Assembly (NCBI RefSeq): GCF_000411135.1
Contig: NZ_KE150263.1
Span: forward strand, 642,003 to 706,002
Direction of reading: 5' to 3'
Length of the DNA: 64,000 nt
Source of the DNA: Actinotignum schaalii FB123-CNA-2
Lineage (GTDB): Bacteria > Actinomycetota > Actinomycetes > Actinomycetales > Actinomycetaceae
Below are positions 8,714-18,011 of this stretch, in pieces. How positions within the stretch are numbered: position 1 is the stretch's first letter; each line of letters opens with the position of its first letter. The notes below the pieces were generated by a model, which searched no databases, was not told the origin of the DNA, and saw only the letters and a program-made list of their open reading frames with translations. Made by a program: the position numbers and the translations under genes.

Positions 8714-10204
8714 ATGCAGCACATTCCTCACATATCGGGAAAGACCTCTATGTCCACGAATTCCACGCCGGCTCCGTCCGGCACTCCGGCGCCGGGAACG
8801 CCGACTACCAGCGCACCCGCAGCAACCGGCACCCACGCCACTACCCACGCAGCCCACCTGCACCGAGATCTGCACAATCGCCATATCCAGATGATCGCGC
8901 TGGGCGGGGCCATCGGAACGGGCCTCTTCTACGGCTCAGCCTCCTCCATCAGCTTGGCCGGTCCGGCTATCCTCTTCGTCTATCTCATCGGCGGATGCAC
9001 GATCTACCTTGTTATGCGCGCCCTGGGTGAAATGAGCGTGCACGAACCGGTGCCCGGCGCTTTCTCCCATTACGCCTATACATACTGGAGCCCGCGCGCC
9101 GGCTTTATCTCGGGCTGGAATTACTGGTTTAACTACATTTTCGTGGCGATGTCGGAACTATCCGTCGTCGGCCTCTATATCAATTACTGGTTCCCGGCGG
9201 TCCCCACGTGGCTCACCGCCGCGTTCTGCCTGGTCTTCATCACGGCCGTCAACCTACTCGGGGTACGCGCCTTCGGTGAATTCGAATTCTGGTTCGCGCT
9301 CGTCAAGGTCATCGCAATTATCGGAATGATTGTGCTGGGCATTCTTGTGCTTGTCGTCGGGCTCCAAGAACCTCACCAGGTCCCGCCCGGAACCTCTTTC
9401 GCCGAGCTGGTTTTCCCCAACGGCCTCAAAGGCGCGACTTTCGCTTTCGTCGTCGTTATGTTCAGTTTCGGCGGCATCGAACTCATCGGCATCACCGCCG
9501 GTGAGGCAGACGACCCACGCCGATCCATCCCACGCGCCATCAACCTGGTGATTCAGCGCATCCTCATTTTCTACGTGCTGTCGCTCGCCATTATTATGGC
9601 GGTCATCCCGTGGCGCAGCATCGACGGGCACGCCAGCCCCTTCGTCCAGATTTTCGACTCGGTAGGGATCACCTTCGCGGCCCATATCCTCAATTTCGTG
9701 GTGCTCACCGCGGCGCTCTCCGTCTACAATTCCGGACTGTACTCCAACGGCCGCATGCTCTATTCGCTGGCGCAACAAGGTAACGCCCCGCGTATTTTCG
9801 CCACACTTTCACGAGCGGGCACGCCGTACGTGGGGATTCTGACCTCCTCGGCCGTCACCGTCGTGGCAGTGGTTGTGGTCTTCGCTTTCCCGAACTTCGC
9901 ATTCGGGTATCTGCTTTCCATCGCCCTCATCGCCGGGATTATCAACTGGACAATGGTCATGATCACCCAGCTGAAATTCCGCGCCGCGCTCGGCCCGGAA
10001 CGCGTGGCGAGCCTCGCCTACAAGCTCCCCGGCGGCCTAGCCTCCAGCATTTTTGTACTGGTGGCGCTGGCGGCCTGCGTGGTGCTCATGCTTTTCCAAG
10101 ACGCCTACCGGGTGGCAGTTTTCGTGGGTCCGGCCTGGCTGCTACTCCTCACCATCGCGTACCAGGTGAAAGTTTCGCGTGAGAAGCGCCATGCGCGCGC
10201 ATAG
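8714..10204 (+). CDS. Amino acid permease (APC superfamily, AAT family)
   Basis: Proton-coupled amino acid importer of the cytoplasmic membrane. It has 496 residues with 12 predicted helices after a Ser/Thr/Pro/His-rich cytoplasmic tail of about 55 residues. The first helix carries the family motif GGAIGTGLFYGS, followed by GEMSVHEPVPGAF and, near residue 256, GGIELIGITAGEADDP. These match the AroP/CycA/GABA-permease group; the substrate cannot be read from sequence. The start is either ATG 8714 (AAGG 6 bp before) or ATG 8750 (weaker GGGAAAG); only the tail differs. It ends at a perfect hairpin shared with the convergent dehydrogenase. Confidence 0.9.
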   Translation: MQHIPHISGKTSMSTNSTPAPSGTPAPGTPTTSAPAATGTHATTHAAHLHRDLHNRHIQMIALGGAIGTGLFYGSASSISLAGPAILFVYLIGGCTIYLVMRALGEMSVHEPVPGAFSHYAYTYWSPRAGFISGWNYWFNYIFVAMSELSVVGLYINYWFPAVPTWLTAAFCLVFITAVNLLGVRAFGEFEFWFALVKVIAIIGMIVLGILVLVVGLQEPHQVPPGTSFAELVFPNGLKGATFAFVVVMFSFGGIELIGITAGEADDPRRSIPRAINLVIQRILIFYVLSLAIIMAVIPWRSIDGHASPFVQIFDSVGITFAAHILNFVVLTAALSVYNSGLYSNGRMLYSLAQQGNAPRIFATLSRAGTPYVGILTSSAVTVVAVVVVFAFPNFAFGYLLSIALIAGIINWTMVMITQLKFRAALGPERVASLAYKLPGGLASSIFVLVALAACVVLMLFQDAYRVAVFVGPAWLLLLTIAYQVKVSREKRHARA

Positions 10205-10225
10205 TTCTTAAAGAGTACGACGACG

Positions 10226-10259
10226 GCCGGGGCGGGATGCGGATGCATCCCGCCCCGGC
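10226..10259. terminator. Bidirectional terminator, 15-bp perfect stem
   Basis: GCCGGGGCGGGATGC pairs with GCATCCCGCCCCGGC around a GGAT loop. It separates the convergent permease and dehydrogenase genes. On the dehydrogenase side it directly abuts CGTCGTCGTAC (10225-10215, minus strand) instead of a U-tract. Confidence 0.85.
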
Positions 10260-10329
10260 GTATCTGGCCCGCGGGAGATTGGGCTATCCGCGGCCGCTCG
10301 GGGCCGCTCGGGGCCGCGGGAGTCAGGGA

Positions 10330-11721
10330 TTAGAATTCACCGTCGATAGGCGAATTAGCCACCACCTTGATATTGACGAATTCGTGAATACCCAGGTCAA
10401 TGAGCTCATGCCCATAGCCGGAGTTCTTCACGCCGCCGAAGGGGATATCCGCCGCGACCGCGGTGGGATGGTTGAGATAGACCATCCCGGTATCCAGCCG
10501 TGCAGCTACCTGCTTGCCGCGTTCCAGATCCTCGGTGAAGACCGAACCGCCCAAGCCGTACGGGGAATCATTGGCGAGGGTAATTGCCTCTTCTTCGTCC
10601 TTGACCCGGTAAATCTGGGAGACCGGCCCGAAGAATTCCGTATAGCGGCACCGGGCGCCCGCGGGGATCTCCGTGAGGATCGTGGGCTGGAAGAAGTTAC
10701 CGTGCTCGGGTAGCTCAATTCCCGCTTCTTCAGCCTTCGCGCCTTCCGCAATAGCTTCTTCCAGCTGCTTGGCCAGATCACGCTTCGCTGCCGCCGAGGA
10801 TAGCGGTGCCAAGGTGGTTTCCCGATCCATCGGGTCCCCGGCCTTGAGCTGCTTGACGCCTTCCCGGTATTTCTCCATGAATTCGTCATACACAGCATCC
10901 ACAACGATCATGCGCTTGGACGAGCAGCACACCTGCCCGGCATTCCAATGCCGGCCGGTAACCGCCCACGCAACCGTCTTATCAAGATCAGCATCCTCGA
11001 GCACGATAAAGGCATCAGCCCCGCCCAGTTCCAGCGTGGACTTCTTAATGTACTTGCCGGCAAGCTGCGCGATGGCCGCGCCTGCCACTTCCGAGCCGGT
11101 AAGCGCGACCCCGCGCACGCGCGGATCAGCCAGCACAATCTCCGACTGGTCATGGGAGAGGTAAAGATTCTGGAAACAACCTTCGGGTAGGCCCGCTTCG
11201 CGGAAGATCTCCACGAAGGTTGCCGCCGATTCCGGAACGATGGAGGCATGCTTGAGAATAAGGGTATTGCCGGCGAAAAGCTGCGGGGCAGCCACGCGGA
11301 CAATCTGGTAGTAGGGGAAGTTCCACGGCTCCACCATGAAGAGCACCCCGAGGGGCTGGAAGAGCAGCTGCACGGAGTCCTTCCCGTATTTATCCGAGGG
11401 GAGCGTGCGAGTGGCAAGATACTTCTCACCATTGCGCACATAGTCCTCAAACATCGCGATACAGATATCGACTTCCGCTTCTGCCTCCCCGATCACCTTC
11501 CCCATTTCCTTGGTGATAATCGAGGCGTATTCGGTGCGGCGTTCGCGCAGCAGATCAGCGGCCTTCTGGAGCACCTGCGCGCGCTGCGCATACGGTGTTT
11601 CCCGCCACTCCAAAAAAGCTTCATGGGCAACGTCAACTGCCTTCTTGACTTCTTCATCCGTGGCAGTGGGATATTCCTTGAGTAGTTCACCGGTGTACGG
11701 ACTCACTGTTTGGTACGCCAT
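10330..11721 (-). CDS. gabD: NAD(P)-dependent succinate-semialdehyde dehydrogenase
   Basis: Oxidises succinate semialdehyde to succinate (4-aminobutyrate degradation or related aldehydes). It has 463 residues of the ALDH superfamily. Visible motifs are the cofactor-binding VEPWNFPYYQ (near 130), the general-base glutamate in LELGGADAF (near 230), the catalytic cysteine in GQVCCSS (near 263) and PFGGVKNSGYG near the C-terminus. Start ATG at 11721 follows GGAGG. The HASIVPESA and GRHWNAGQVC segments fit the short SSADH subgroup; exact substrate is inferred. Confidence 0.85.
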   Translation of the reverse strand: MAYQTVSPYTGELLKEYPTATDEEVKKAVDVAHEAFLEWRETPYAQRAQVLQKAADLLRERRTEYASIITKEMGKVIGEAEAEVDICIAMFEDYVRNGEKYLATRTLPSDKYGKDSVQLLFQPLGVLFMVEPWNFPYYQIVRVAAPQLFAGNTLILKHASIVPESAATFVEIFREAGLPEGCFQNLYLSHDQSEIVLADPRVRGVALTGSEVAGAAIAQLAGKYIKKSTLELGGADAFIVLEDADLDKTVAWAVTGRHWNAGQVCCSSKRMIVVDAVYDEFMEKYREGVKQLKAGDPMDRETTLAPLSSAAAKRDLAKQLEEAIAEGAKAEEAGIELPEHGNFFQPTILTEIPAGARCRYTEFFGPVSQIYRVKDEEEAITLANDSPYGLGGSVFTEDLERGKQVAARLDTGMVYLNHPTAVAADIPFGGVKNSGYGHELIDLGIHEFVNIKVVANSPIDGEF

Positions 11722-12110
11722 TGTTCAACCTCCGCGTATCGGTGCGAGCAGACCCGCGGCCCACCCGCGTAGTGGATAAATTCGATGGGCTTCCCGGCGC
11801 ATCCCGCGCGCCTCATCCCCTGCGCGAAAGCGCATATACCGGGATGTAGGGCCGGGTAGGGAGGCGACGGCGCTTCGCTACCCGCGGGAAGAGAGCAGTT
11901 ATATTGTTATGACGGGAACGCGGAATCTCCCGCGTTCCTACCTATTACTCTACCTATTTTTCAGCAGATGTGAGCGGTTTCATACCTCTGGGCGAAATGT
12001 GACAGCCCCGGGACCCTTGTCCCGAAGCTGCGTCGTCGTTCCTGCGCGCTAGGTGCCACAAGGTATCCGCCCGGCCCCGCCACGGGGATACGCCCCCTAC
12101 ACTAGGGACT
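11722..12110. other. Divergent intergenic region with two hairpins
   Basis: 389 bp between divergent genes. A 9-bp hairpin GGAACGCGG/CCGCGTTCC lies at 11915-11938. A second hairpin at 12003-12030 (CAGC and CGGGAC stems separated by a 2x2 internal loop) directly abuts CGTCGTCGTTCC at 12031-12042. A TATAAC -10-like box for gabD lies near 11900. No gene seen. Confidence 0.6.
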
Positions 12111-12845
12111 ATGAGTAACACTTTCCCCCAGGGGGCAGATATGCCCTCGGACCACTCCTTCAACGCGCCCGGCCCCGCCGGCACTCCCCTGCCCGGGGCT
12201 GCTGCAGGCACTCCCGCGGTACGCACCACTCCGCCGCTGGCGGCCCCGCTCGGCGTGCTGGCCGGTTCCATTATCGGTTTCATCGGCACGGCGCTGCACT
12301 TCTGGACCCTGCATATGAGTGCCGGCACCCAGTCGGAAGATTTCGGCGTCAAGCTATGGGAAGCCGATACGAAGTCGGTCGCTATTTTCATCACCATCGG
12401 CCTGGCCCTGGGTGCTATCGGCGCATTCGTAGGGCTGGTGCGGCAGGCGCCCGCCGCGGTGCGCAAGACGTGGTCCTCGGGCGGCATTGTCGGCGCGGTT
12501 ATTGTGGCGATTTACCTGGTTATTAATATCAAGCCTTCGGATGCGGATACCATCATTGCCTACGGGCAGTCCCAGGGCGTGGATGTGGATATTGCTCCCG
12601 GCATTGGCTTCTATCTGCTCGCGGTGGCCGCCGTGCTCATGCTCGGTTTCGGTATCTGGCAAATCGCCAAAACTCCGGCCGCGGTAGCCAGTGCCCCGCA
12701 GCCCGGCCCGGTTCCCGGTGGCGAAGCGCCTTTTGCCGGCCAGGCCCCGCAGTTCCCACCGCAGAATTCACCACAATTCCCGCCGCAGAATTCCCAGAAC
12801 CCAACGCAACCGCGCGACAAGGACGAGCAAGAACCGCAAAACTAG
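12111..12845 (+). CDS. Membrane protein of unknown function
   Basis: I do not recognise a family. The 244 residues hold four hydrophobic segments (about 43-66, 87-110, 123-142 and 162-184) between a Pro/Ala-rich N-terminus and a hydrophilic tail rich in Pro, Gln and Asn with two FPPQNS repeats. Start ATG at 12111 lacks a strong ribosome binding site; an ATG at 12141 is possible. It is convergent with the HAD hydrolase, with only 12 bp between the two stops. Probably a small integral membrane protein of the actinobacterial envelope. Confidence 0.75.
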   Translation: MSNTFPQGADMPSDHSFNAPGPAGTPLPGAAAGTPAVRTTPPLAAPLGVLAGSIIGFIGTALHFWTLHMSAGTQSEDFGVKLWEADTKSVAIFITIGLALGAIGAFVGLVRQAPAAVRKTWSSGGIVGAVIVAIYLVINIKPSDADTIIAYGQSQGVDVDIAPGIGFYLLAVAAVLMLGFGIWQIAKTPAAVASAPQPGPVPGGEAPFAGQAPQFPPQNSPQFPPQNSQNPTQPRDKDEQEPQN

Positions 12846-12857
12846 CGGCTCTTACGG

Positions 12858-13706
12858 TTAAAGGCCCAGCTCGAAGAGGTCGTTCGCTACCGTGATCACG
12901 CCTTCCTCCGCGTTGGAAGGCGCCACGTAGCGAGCGGCCTCCACCACATCGGGCTGGGCATTCGCCATAGCGAAGCTGAAGTGCGCGTGCTCGAACATGG
13001 GGATGTCATTATTGAAATCCCCGAAGCACAGGGTCTGCGCCGGGCTGATGCCCAGGCTTGCCTGGAGGCCGGCCAGGCCGGTGCCTTTCGTGGCTGCGGC
13101 GGGATTGACATCCGTCCACAGCTCGCCGCTGCGCACCACATCCACCCCCGGCCCGAGCGTTTCCAGCAGCGGGATGACGCGCCGGAGCGGGTCAGCGAAA
13201 CTGAGCACCCCAATTTTGTAAATCCCCTCGGTATGGGGCATGAGGTCGGGAACAATCGCATTGGCGTGGTAATAGGCGAGGGTTTCGTCAAGAAACGCGG
13301 TGTCACTGCGTTCGGCGTAGGCTTTCTCCCCGCAGAGCACCGTGCCCACATCCTCCCCCGCCGCGCTGAGCTCACGCACGATCTCCACCACCCGTGCGCT
13401 GGTTTCCCGGGGCAGGGTGGTGATGGCCAGCGGTTCGCCGTCGCGGCGTACATTTGCCCCGTTCTCCGCAATAATTGGCATACCTTCCACGTGTGCGGAA
13501 AACATATCCGCCAGCGTCTGGTACTGGCGCCCGGAGGCCGGGCAGAAAATAATACCGCGTTCCCGCAGGCGCGCCACCAGCTCATTGCCACGTTCCGGAA
13601 AGATTTTCCCGGGCAGGAGGAACGTGCCATCCATATCAACGACGACGAGTTTCACGCTGGCGGCGGCCTCGCGCAGGAGGCTCAGGTCGGTAGGCGCGGG
13701 CTGCAC
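12858..13706 (-). CDS. HAD superfamily (Cof-type, IIB) sugar-phosphate phosphatase
   Basis: Predicted magnesium-dependent phosphatase of phosphorylated sugars or cofactors. It has 282 residues. Motif I is DMDGTFLL (near 25), with the nucleophilic and acid/base aspartates. Motif IV is GDFNNDIPM (near 226), with the two metal-binding acids. The large cap domain between them is typical of the Cof/YbiV class. It follows ribokinase by 36 bp on the same strand and is probably co-transcribed, which suggests a role in sugar-phosphate balance. Substrate unknown. Confidence 0.88.
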   Translation of the reverse strand: MQPAPTDLSLLREAAASVKLVVVDMDGTFLLPGKIFPERGNELVARLRERGIIFCPASGRQYQTLADMFSAHVEGMPIIAENGANVRRDGEPLAITTLPRETSARVVEIVRELSAAGEDVGTVLCGEKAYAERSDTAFLDETLAYYHANAIVPDLMPHTEGIYKIGVLSFADPLRRVIPLLETLGPGVDVVRSGELWTDVNPAAATKGTGLAGLQASLGISPAQTLCFGDFNNDIPMFEHAHFSFAMANAQPDVVEAARYVAPSNAEEGVITVANDLFELGL

Positions 13707-13742
13707 GAAAAGCCTTTCTGCTAGTGCTACGTGGAGAGCGTT

Positions 13743-14726
13743 CTAGTTGTCGGAACCCGTGGCACCGGGAGTACCCGCGGCGCCCGTAGCACCCGCACCG
13801 GCGGCGCTGCCTGCGCCAACACCGGCCAGAGCCACCACGTCCGCACGGCTAGCCGTATAGCCTTGCGCACCCGAAGCCCCGGTAGCGATCGCACCGAGGG
13901 CGGTGCCCCAGCGGGCCGCGGTGGCCAGGGATTCACCCACGGCCAGGGCGGCCGCGAAAGCACCCACAAAGGCATCGCCCGCACCGGTGGTATCCACCAC
14001 GTCCACGTGGTGAGCGGGCAGGGCGTCGGCCTTAACATCGGCATCGGGCAGGTAGGCGTCAATGTACTGGCAGCCGTGGCTGCCCAGGGTCACCACGATG
14101 GACCCGCCGTAGCGCAGGTGGAGCTGCTGAGCACGATCAGTCACCTTGGTTCCGAGGATGGTATCCGCTTCGGTTTCGTTAACGATAAGAACGTCCACGT
14201 TCTCCAGCAGGTGACCCACAGGAGCGGCCGGGGCGGCATTGAGCACCGTGGTAGCCCCGCGTTTCTTAGCTTCGCTCAGGGCTGCTGCCACCGCGGGTTC
14301 GGGAATTTCCAGCTGGCAGACCACAATATCCCCGCTCTGCACCGCGGCTAGGCGCTCCACCACATTCTCCGGAGTATTCGCGGCGTTCGCGCCGGCCACC
14401 ACCACGATGGCATTTTCCCCATCGGCATCGGATTGGATCATGGCCTGCCCGGTAGGTTCACTCACCCGCAGCACCGCATCCATATCAAGATTTTCTTCCG
14501 CAGCGAGCTCAGCCGCAACGGCATCCCCCACAGCATCGCGCCCGAGAGCCGCCACCATAGTGACGGGGATTCCCATACGAGCCGCAGCAACCGCCTGGTT
14601 AAGCCCCTTCCCTCCCAGCGCGGTGTGGGAGCTGAGCGCAGAAATTGTTTCTCCCGGCTCCACAAAATTCTCCACCTTGAGGAAGGTATCGGAATTCATG
14701 CTTCCAACAACGAAAATGCGTGCCAT
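13743..14726 (-). CDS. rbsK: Ribokinase (PfkB family)
   Basis: ATP-dependent phosphorylation of ribose to ribose 5-phosphate. It has 327 residues. Signature 1 is GGKGLNQAVAAARMG (residues 38-52). Signature 2 is DTTGAGDAFVGAF (near 248), containing the catalytic base aspartate. The NETEA motif lies near 180. The last 30 residues are a Gly/Ala/Thr-rich low-complexity tail not found in typical ribokinases, presumably disordered. It leads a two-gene unit with the HAD phosphatase. No ribose transporter or regulator lies beside it, so the substrate could be another pentose or nucleoside. Confidence 0.88.
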   Translation of the reverse strand: MARIFVVGSMNSDTFLKVENFVEPGETISALSSHTALGGKGLNQAVAAARMGIPVTMVAALGRDAVGDAVAAELAAEENLDMDAVLRVSEPTGQAMIQSDADGENAIVVVAGANAANTPENVVERLAAVQSGDIVVCQLEIPEPAVAAALSEAKKRGATTVLNAAPAAPVGHLLENVDVLIVNETEADTILGTKVTDRAQQLHLRYGGSIVVTLGSHGCQYIDAYLPDADVKADALPAHHVDVVDTTGAGDAFVGAFAAALAVGESLATAARWGTALGAIATGASGAQGYTASRADVVALAGVGAGSAAGAGATGAAGTPGATGSDN

Positions 14727-14847
14727 GGATACACCCCGTTCTGTCTAGGCTCGTGCGCGGGCGACGGCGCCAATCGCGCGGCTCATTACCTCATATACTA
14801 CCCGGAGCCGCTCCGTTTCCGGCGCGGATTTTATAGGTACGACGACG

Positions 14848-14870
14848 CGCGCGGCGCCTCGCGCCGCGCG
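14848..14870 (-). terminator. Terminator after thrC
   Basis: CGCGCGGCGC (14848-14857) pairs with GCGCCGCGCG (14861-14870) around CTC. On the minus strand it is followed directly by CGTCGTCGTACC (14847-14836) and then a short TATAAAA. Confidence 0.75.
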
Positions 14871-14891
14871 GGGAACCCACCCGGCGGCCCG

Positions 14892-16370
14892 CTAAGCGCA
14901 ATGCGTGGCGATATACTCGCGCACCGCTTCCGGATCGGCCGGGACCTCGGTGGAGCGCTGCGGGAGGGCCAGAAGCCCGGCAAGGCGTTCGTCCAGGTCA
15001 GCGGCCGCATCCCCCACCGCTTCGCGAACCGTATGGGCGAATTTCTCCGGGCGGGCGGTTTCCAAGGCGAGGACCGGGACCGTGCCGTCACTCAGGCGGC
15101 GCGCCACCGTGACCGCATCAGCGGTATGCGGGTCAATAAGAATCCCGCTGGTGCGGTAGGTCCACTCAATAGCAGCCAGGCGGTCCGCATGGTGGGATGA
15201 GGAGGCCGCGAAGCCGAATTTCTCCCCGAATTCCGGAAGATACGTGTGCATATCCAGAGTTCCGGTGGCGTTCAGCTGCTCCCAGGCAGCCGGGAATTCC
15301 GCCCCCAGCACCTGGTAGATGAAACGCTCCACATTGGATGCCTTGGAAATATCCATGGAGGGGCTGGAGGTGGCGTATGTACGCTCGCGCGAGCGCGGGG
15401 TATAGCGCCCGGTGGTGAAGAATTCTTCCAGCACATTGTTTTCGTTGGTGGCCAGCAGTAGCCGGCGGATGGGAAGGCCCATGCAGCGGGCCAGGTGGCC
15501 GGCGTAAATATTGCCAAAATTACCGGAAGGGACACAGAAATCCACTCGGGTGGTGGCCGCGCCCACCCCGCCAGCAGCACCGGGAGCGGAAGGGGACGCC
15601 GCGCCAGCGGCGGCGTCGTCGTTCCCAACGCGCGCGGCAGCACCATCCGTGAAACGCAGCCACGCCCAGAAGTAGTACACAATTTGCGCGGCAATACGCC
15701 CAAAGTTGATAGAATTGACCGCGCCGATGCGGTAGCGCGTTTTGAAGTCAATATCGGAGCTGAGGGTTTTGACGATGTCTTGGCAGTCGTCGAAAACACC
15801 ATCGACCACGAGATTGTGGATATTAGCATCCTGGAGGGAATACATCTGAGCGCGCTGCACCGCGGACATGCGCCCACGCGGAGAAAGCATCACCACCTGC
15901 ACACCCGGCTGGCCACGGAACGCGTATTCCGCCGAGGAACCCGTATCCCCCGACGTAGCGCCCAAAATGGTGAGTTCACGCCCGGTGGCAGCCAGCACAT
16001 AGGGAATCGCCTGGCCTAGGAACTGCATAGCGAGATCCTTGAAAGCCATCGTGGGGCCTTCCGAAAGGCCGACCAACACGAGGGTGTCGTCCACGCGGCG
16101 CAGCGGCACCCCGCCCGGGAAGTTCTGCGGGCTATAGGCGACCGCGGTGAGACGCTCGAGATCCGCGGTGGGAATATCGGTGGCGTACAGGCCGATAATC
16201 GCCGCGGCTAGCTCCGGGTAGCTCAGGCCGCGCCACGCTTCGAGCTGGGCGGCATCCACGTGCGGGATACTTTCGGGTACCACCAGGCCGCCGTCCGGGG
16301 CCAGACCGTCCAGCAGAATATCGGTGAAAGAAGCCGGTTCCATCCCGGAACGGGTGGAGATGAACTGCAT
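14892..16370 (-). CDS. thrC: Threonine synthase
   Basis: PLP enzyme that converts O-phosphohomoserine to threonine. The 492 residues belong to the longer ThrC class with an N-terminal lid: GLAPDGGLVVPE (near 23), the PLP lysine in PTMAFKDLAMQ (near 112), GATSGDTGSSA and PSGNFGNIYAGH. Between the last two, near 250-280, lies an Ala/Gly/Ser-rich insert (15560-15640) absent from ordinary ThrC, and within it GCGTCGTCGTTCC appears. ATG 16370 is chosen because AAGG lies 7 bp before and the family begins with this M-x-x-x-STR pattern; an upstream in-frame start would add 42 arginine-rich residues. Confidence 0.93.
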   Translation of the reverse strand: MQFISTRSGMEPASFTDILLDGLAPDGGLVVPESIPHVDAAQLEAWRGLSYPELAAAIIGLYATDIPTADLERLTAVAYSPQNFPGGVPLRRVDDTLVLVGLSEGPTMAFKDLAMQFLGQAIPYVLAATGRELTILGATSGDTGSSAEYAFRGQPGVQVVMLSPRGRMSAVQRAQMYSLQDANIHNLVVDGVFDDCQDIVKTLSSDIDFKTRYRIGAVNSINFGRIAAQIVYYFWAWLRFTDGAAARVGNDDAAAGAASPSAPGAAGGVGAATTRVDFCVPSGNFGNIYAGHLARCMGLPIRRLLLATNENNVLEEFFTTGRYTPRSRERTYATSSPSMDISKASNVERFIYQVLGAEFPAAWEQLNATGTLDMHTYLPEFGEKFGFAASSSHHADRLAAIEWTYRTSGILIDPHTADAVTVARRLSDGTVPVLALETARPEKFAHTVREAVGDAAADLDERLAGLLALPQRSTEVPADPEAVREYIATHCA

Positions 16371-16547
16371 GCTCGCCTTTCGCTGAGGGTGGGTGCGGGA
16401 AAAGAGCGCCGCTCTCCCATCATAGTGGCTCCCCGCCGCTGGCAATACCGGTAGCCAAGCGCGAACGGCCCGGCGCATACGGGCCGCGGTGCACACGGCC
16501 CGCGGCGCGCAGGGGCCACGCGCCTAGGGGCCACGCGCGCAGGGCTC

Positions 16548-16585
16548 TTCACATTCTCTTCACGAAGCCTCCAGGAAGTCTCCAG
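16548..16585 (+). promoter_or_regulatory. Four 11-bp-phased repeats upstream of ABC operon
   Basis: TTCAC (16548), TTCAC (16559), TCCAG (16570) and TCCAG (16581) lie exactly 11 bp apart. They end about 15-20 bp before a possible -10 (TAGTGCCTAT, 16601-16610) and 62 bp before the first permease start. Same word and phasing as upstream of the response regulator and PDZ protease. Confidence 0.55.
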
Positions 16586-16646
16586 TAAGCTGAGAAACGC
16601 TAGTGCCTATCAGAAATTTTCCCGAAGACGTGAAAGGTACCCGGTA

Positions 16647-18011
16647 GTGACCTTAGCTGGACGCGCGTGGCGTTACGTCACGCGAAAACATATCCGTACC
16701 CTCCTTCTTTTCATCATCATCACGGCCGTGGTCACCGTGCTGGTTTCGGCCGGGGCGGTGAAAACGGCATCGGCAGCGGCGGGCCGCGACGCGGAACGCA
16801 CCCTGGGATCCGGTTTCGTGCTGGAGAACTCCCCCTATAATTCCGGCACCCCGCGCGGGGGCGGGACGGTCAAACCCGCGGACGTGGAGCGGATCGCGGC
16901 GCTGCCCGGGGTGGATCGTTTCACCGCGCGCCAGGATGTGACCGCGGATCTTGTGAACGCCAAGGTGGCCCGGCTGGACCGGCAGGAATACGATGCCAAG
17001 CGCGAGGCGCAGCTGGGCAATGCGGTGAGCGTGCGCGGGGTGAGTGCCAGCGCGGATGAAACGAATATTCGCAGCGGCACCCTCGAGCTGGTGGCCGGGC
17101 GGCATATCACCCGCGAGGATAAAAATAAGGCAATTATTCACGAGGATTTAGCGCGGCTCAACGGGCTGACCGTCGGCTCGAAACTCACCCTGCGCGGTAA
17201 TCCTTATGATTACGACAATACAAAGAAATCCACGGCGGAAGTGACCGTGGAGATTGTGGGGTTGGTGCGCGGGGATAATCCGCAGCCGGCCGCGCGCCGC
17301 CTCGAACTTTTCGCCAACGCGGTTTACACCGACCTTGCCACCACCCGGGCACTGTATGCCTACACCCCGGAGACGGAAATTTACCAGGACACCACCTTCT
17401 TCGTGACCGAGGGCGCCGATAGCGAAACGGTGATGAACGAGGCCCGCGGCCTTCCGATCGATTGGCGCAATTACCAGCTCACCCGCACCTCTCAGCTGCT
17501 CACCGGTATTACCGGAGCGGTGGCCGGGGTTCAGAGCGTCATGACCGGCGCAATTATTACGACGGCGCTGCTCGCCCTCGCGCTCCTCAGCCTGGTCCTA
17601 GTGCTCTGGCTGCGCGAACGCCGCCGCGAAACCGGGGTGCTCCTCGCTATCGGCACCTCGAAACTGAAGATTCTGGGCCAGTACCTGGTGGAGCTGCTCT
17701 TTATTAGTATCCCGGCGGCGGCAGCCGGGGTCGCCCTCAGTACCGTGGTCGCTCAGCGGGTCGGGACAAGCGTGCTGGCTTCGGTGAAGAAGTCCGGAAT
17801 GGAGGAGCTCACCTCGCAGGCCCCGCTGGGTGGCGGGGTGGATGTCACCACGGCCACGCGCACTTTGGATGATCTTACGGTCCAGTTGAGTGCGGGTACG
17901 ACGACGCTTGCCCTGGCCCTCACCCTTGCCGTGCTTATCGGGGCAACTGTGCTGGCGGCCCTTCCCATGCTGCGCACCTCCCCGCGCAAGCTGCTGGTGA
18001 GTGCGGCATGA
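16647..18011 (+). CDS. ABC transporter permease, FtsX/MacB type
   Basis: Membrane subunit of an export-type ABC system. It has 454 residues: an N-terminal helix (about 18-42), a large extracytoplasmic MacB-like domain (45-285) and three C-terminal helices in an FtsX domain (about 290-450). The GTG start follows AAAGG. Its stop overlaps the next permease by ATGA, and the ATPase follows, so the unit probably works as a heterodimer with one ATPase dimer. MacB-like systems act by mechanotransmission on envelope substrates such as lipoproteins, peptides or lipids; the cargo is unknown. A phased-repeat operator upstream suggests envelope-stress control. Confidence 0.88.
   Translation: MTLAGRAWRYVTRKHIRTLLLFIIITAVVTVLVSAGAVKTASAAAGRDAERTLGSGFVLENSPYNSGTPRGGGTVKPADVERIAALPGVDRFTARQDVTADLVNAKVARLDRQEYDAKREAQLGNAVSVRGVSASADETNIRSGTLELVAGRHITREDKNKAIIHEDLARLNGLTVGSKLTLRGNPYDYDNTKKSTAEVTVEIVGLVRGDNPQPAARRLELFANAVYTDLATTRALYAYTPETEIYQDTTFFVTEGADSETVMNEARGLPIDWRNYQLTRTSQLLTGITGAVAGVQSVMTGAIITTALLALALLSLVLVLWLRERRRETGVLLAIGTSKLKILGQYLVELLFISIPAAAAGVALSTVVAQRVGTSVLASVKKSGMEELTSQAPLGGGVDVTTATRTLDDLTVQLSAGTTTLALALTLAVLIGATVLAALPMLRTSPRKLLVSAA

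Noticed and set aside
10292..10317. Tandem GGCCGCTCGG units after gabD
   Set aside because: Only two and a half copies in GC-rich DNA beside a terminator; no evidence of function.
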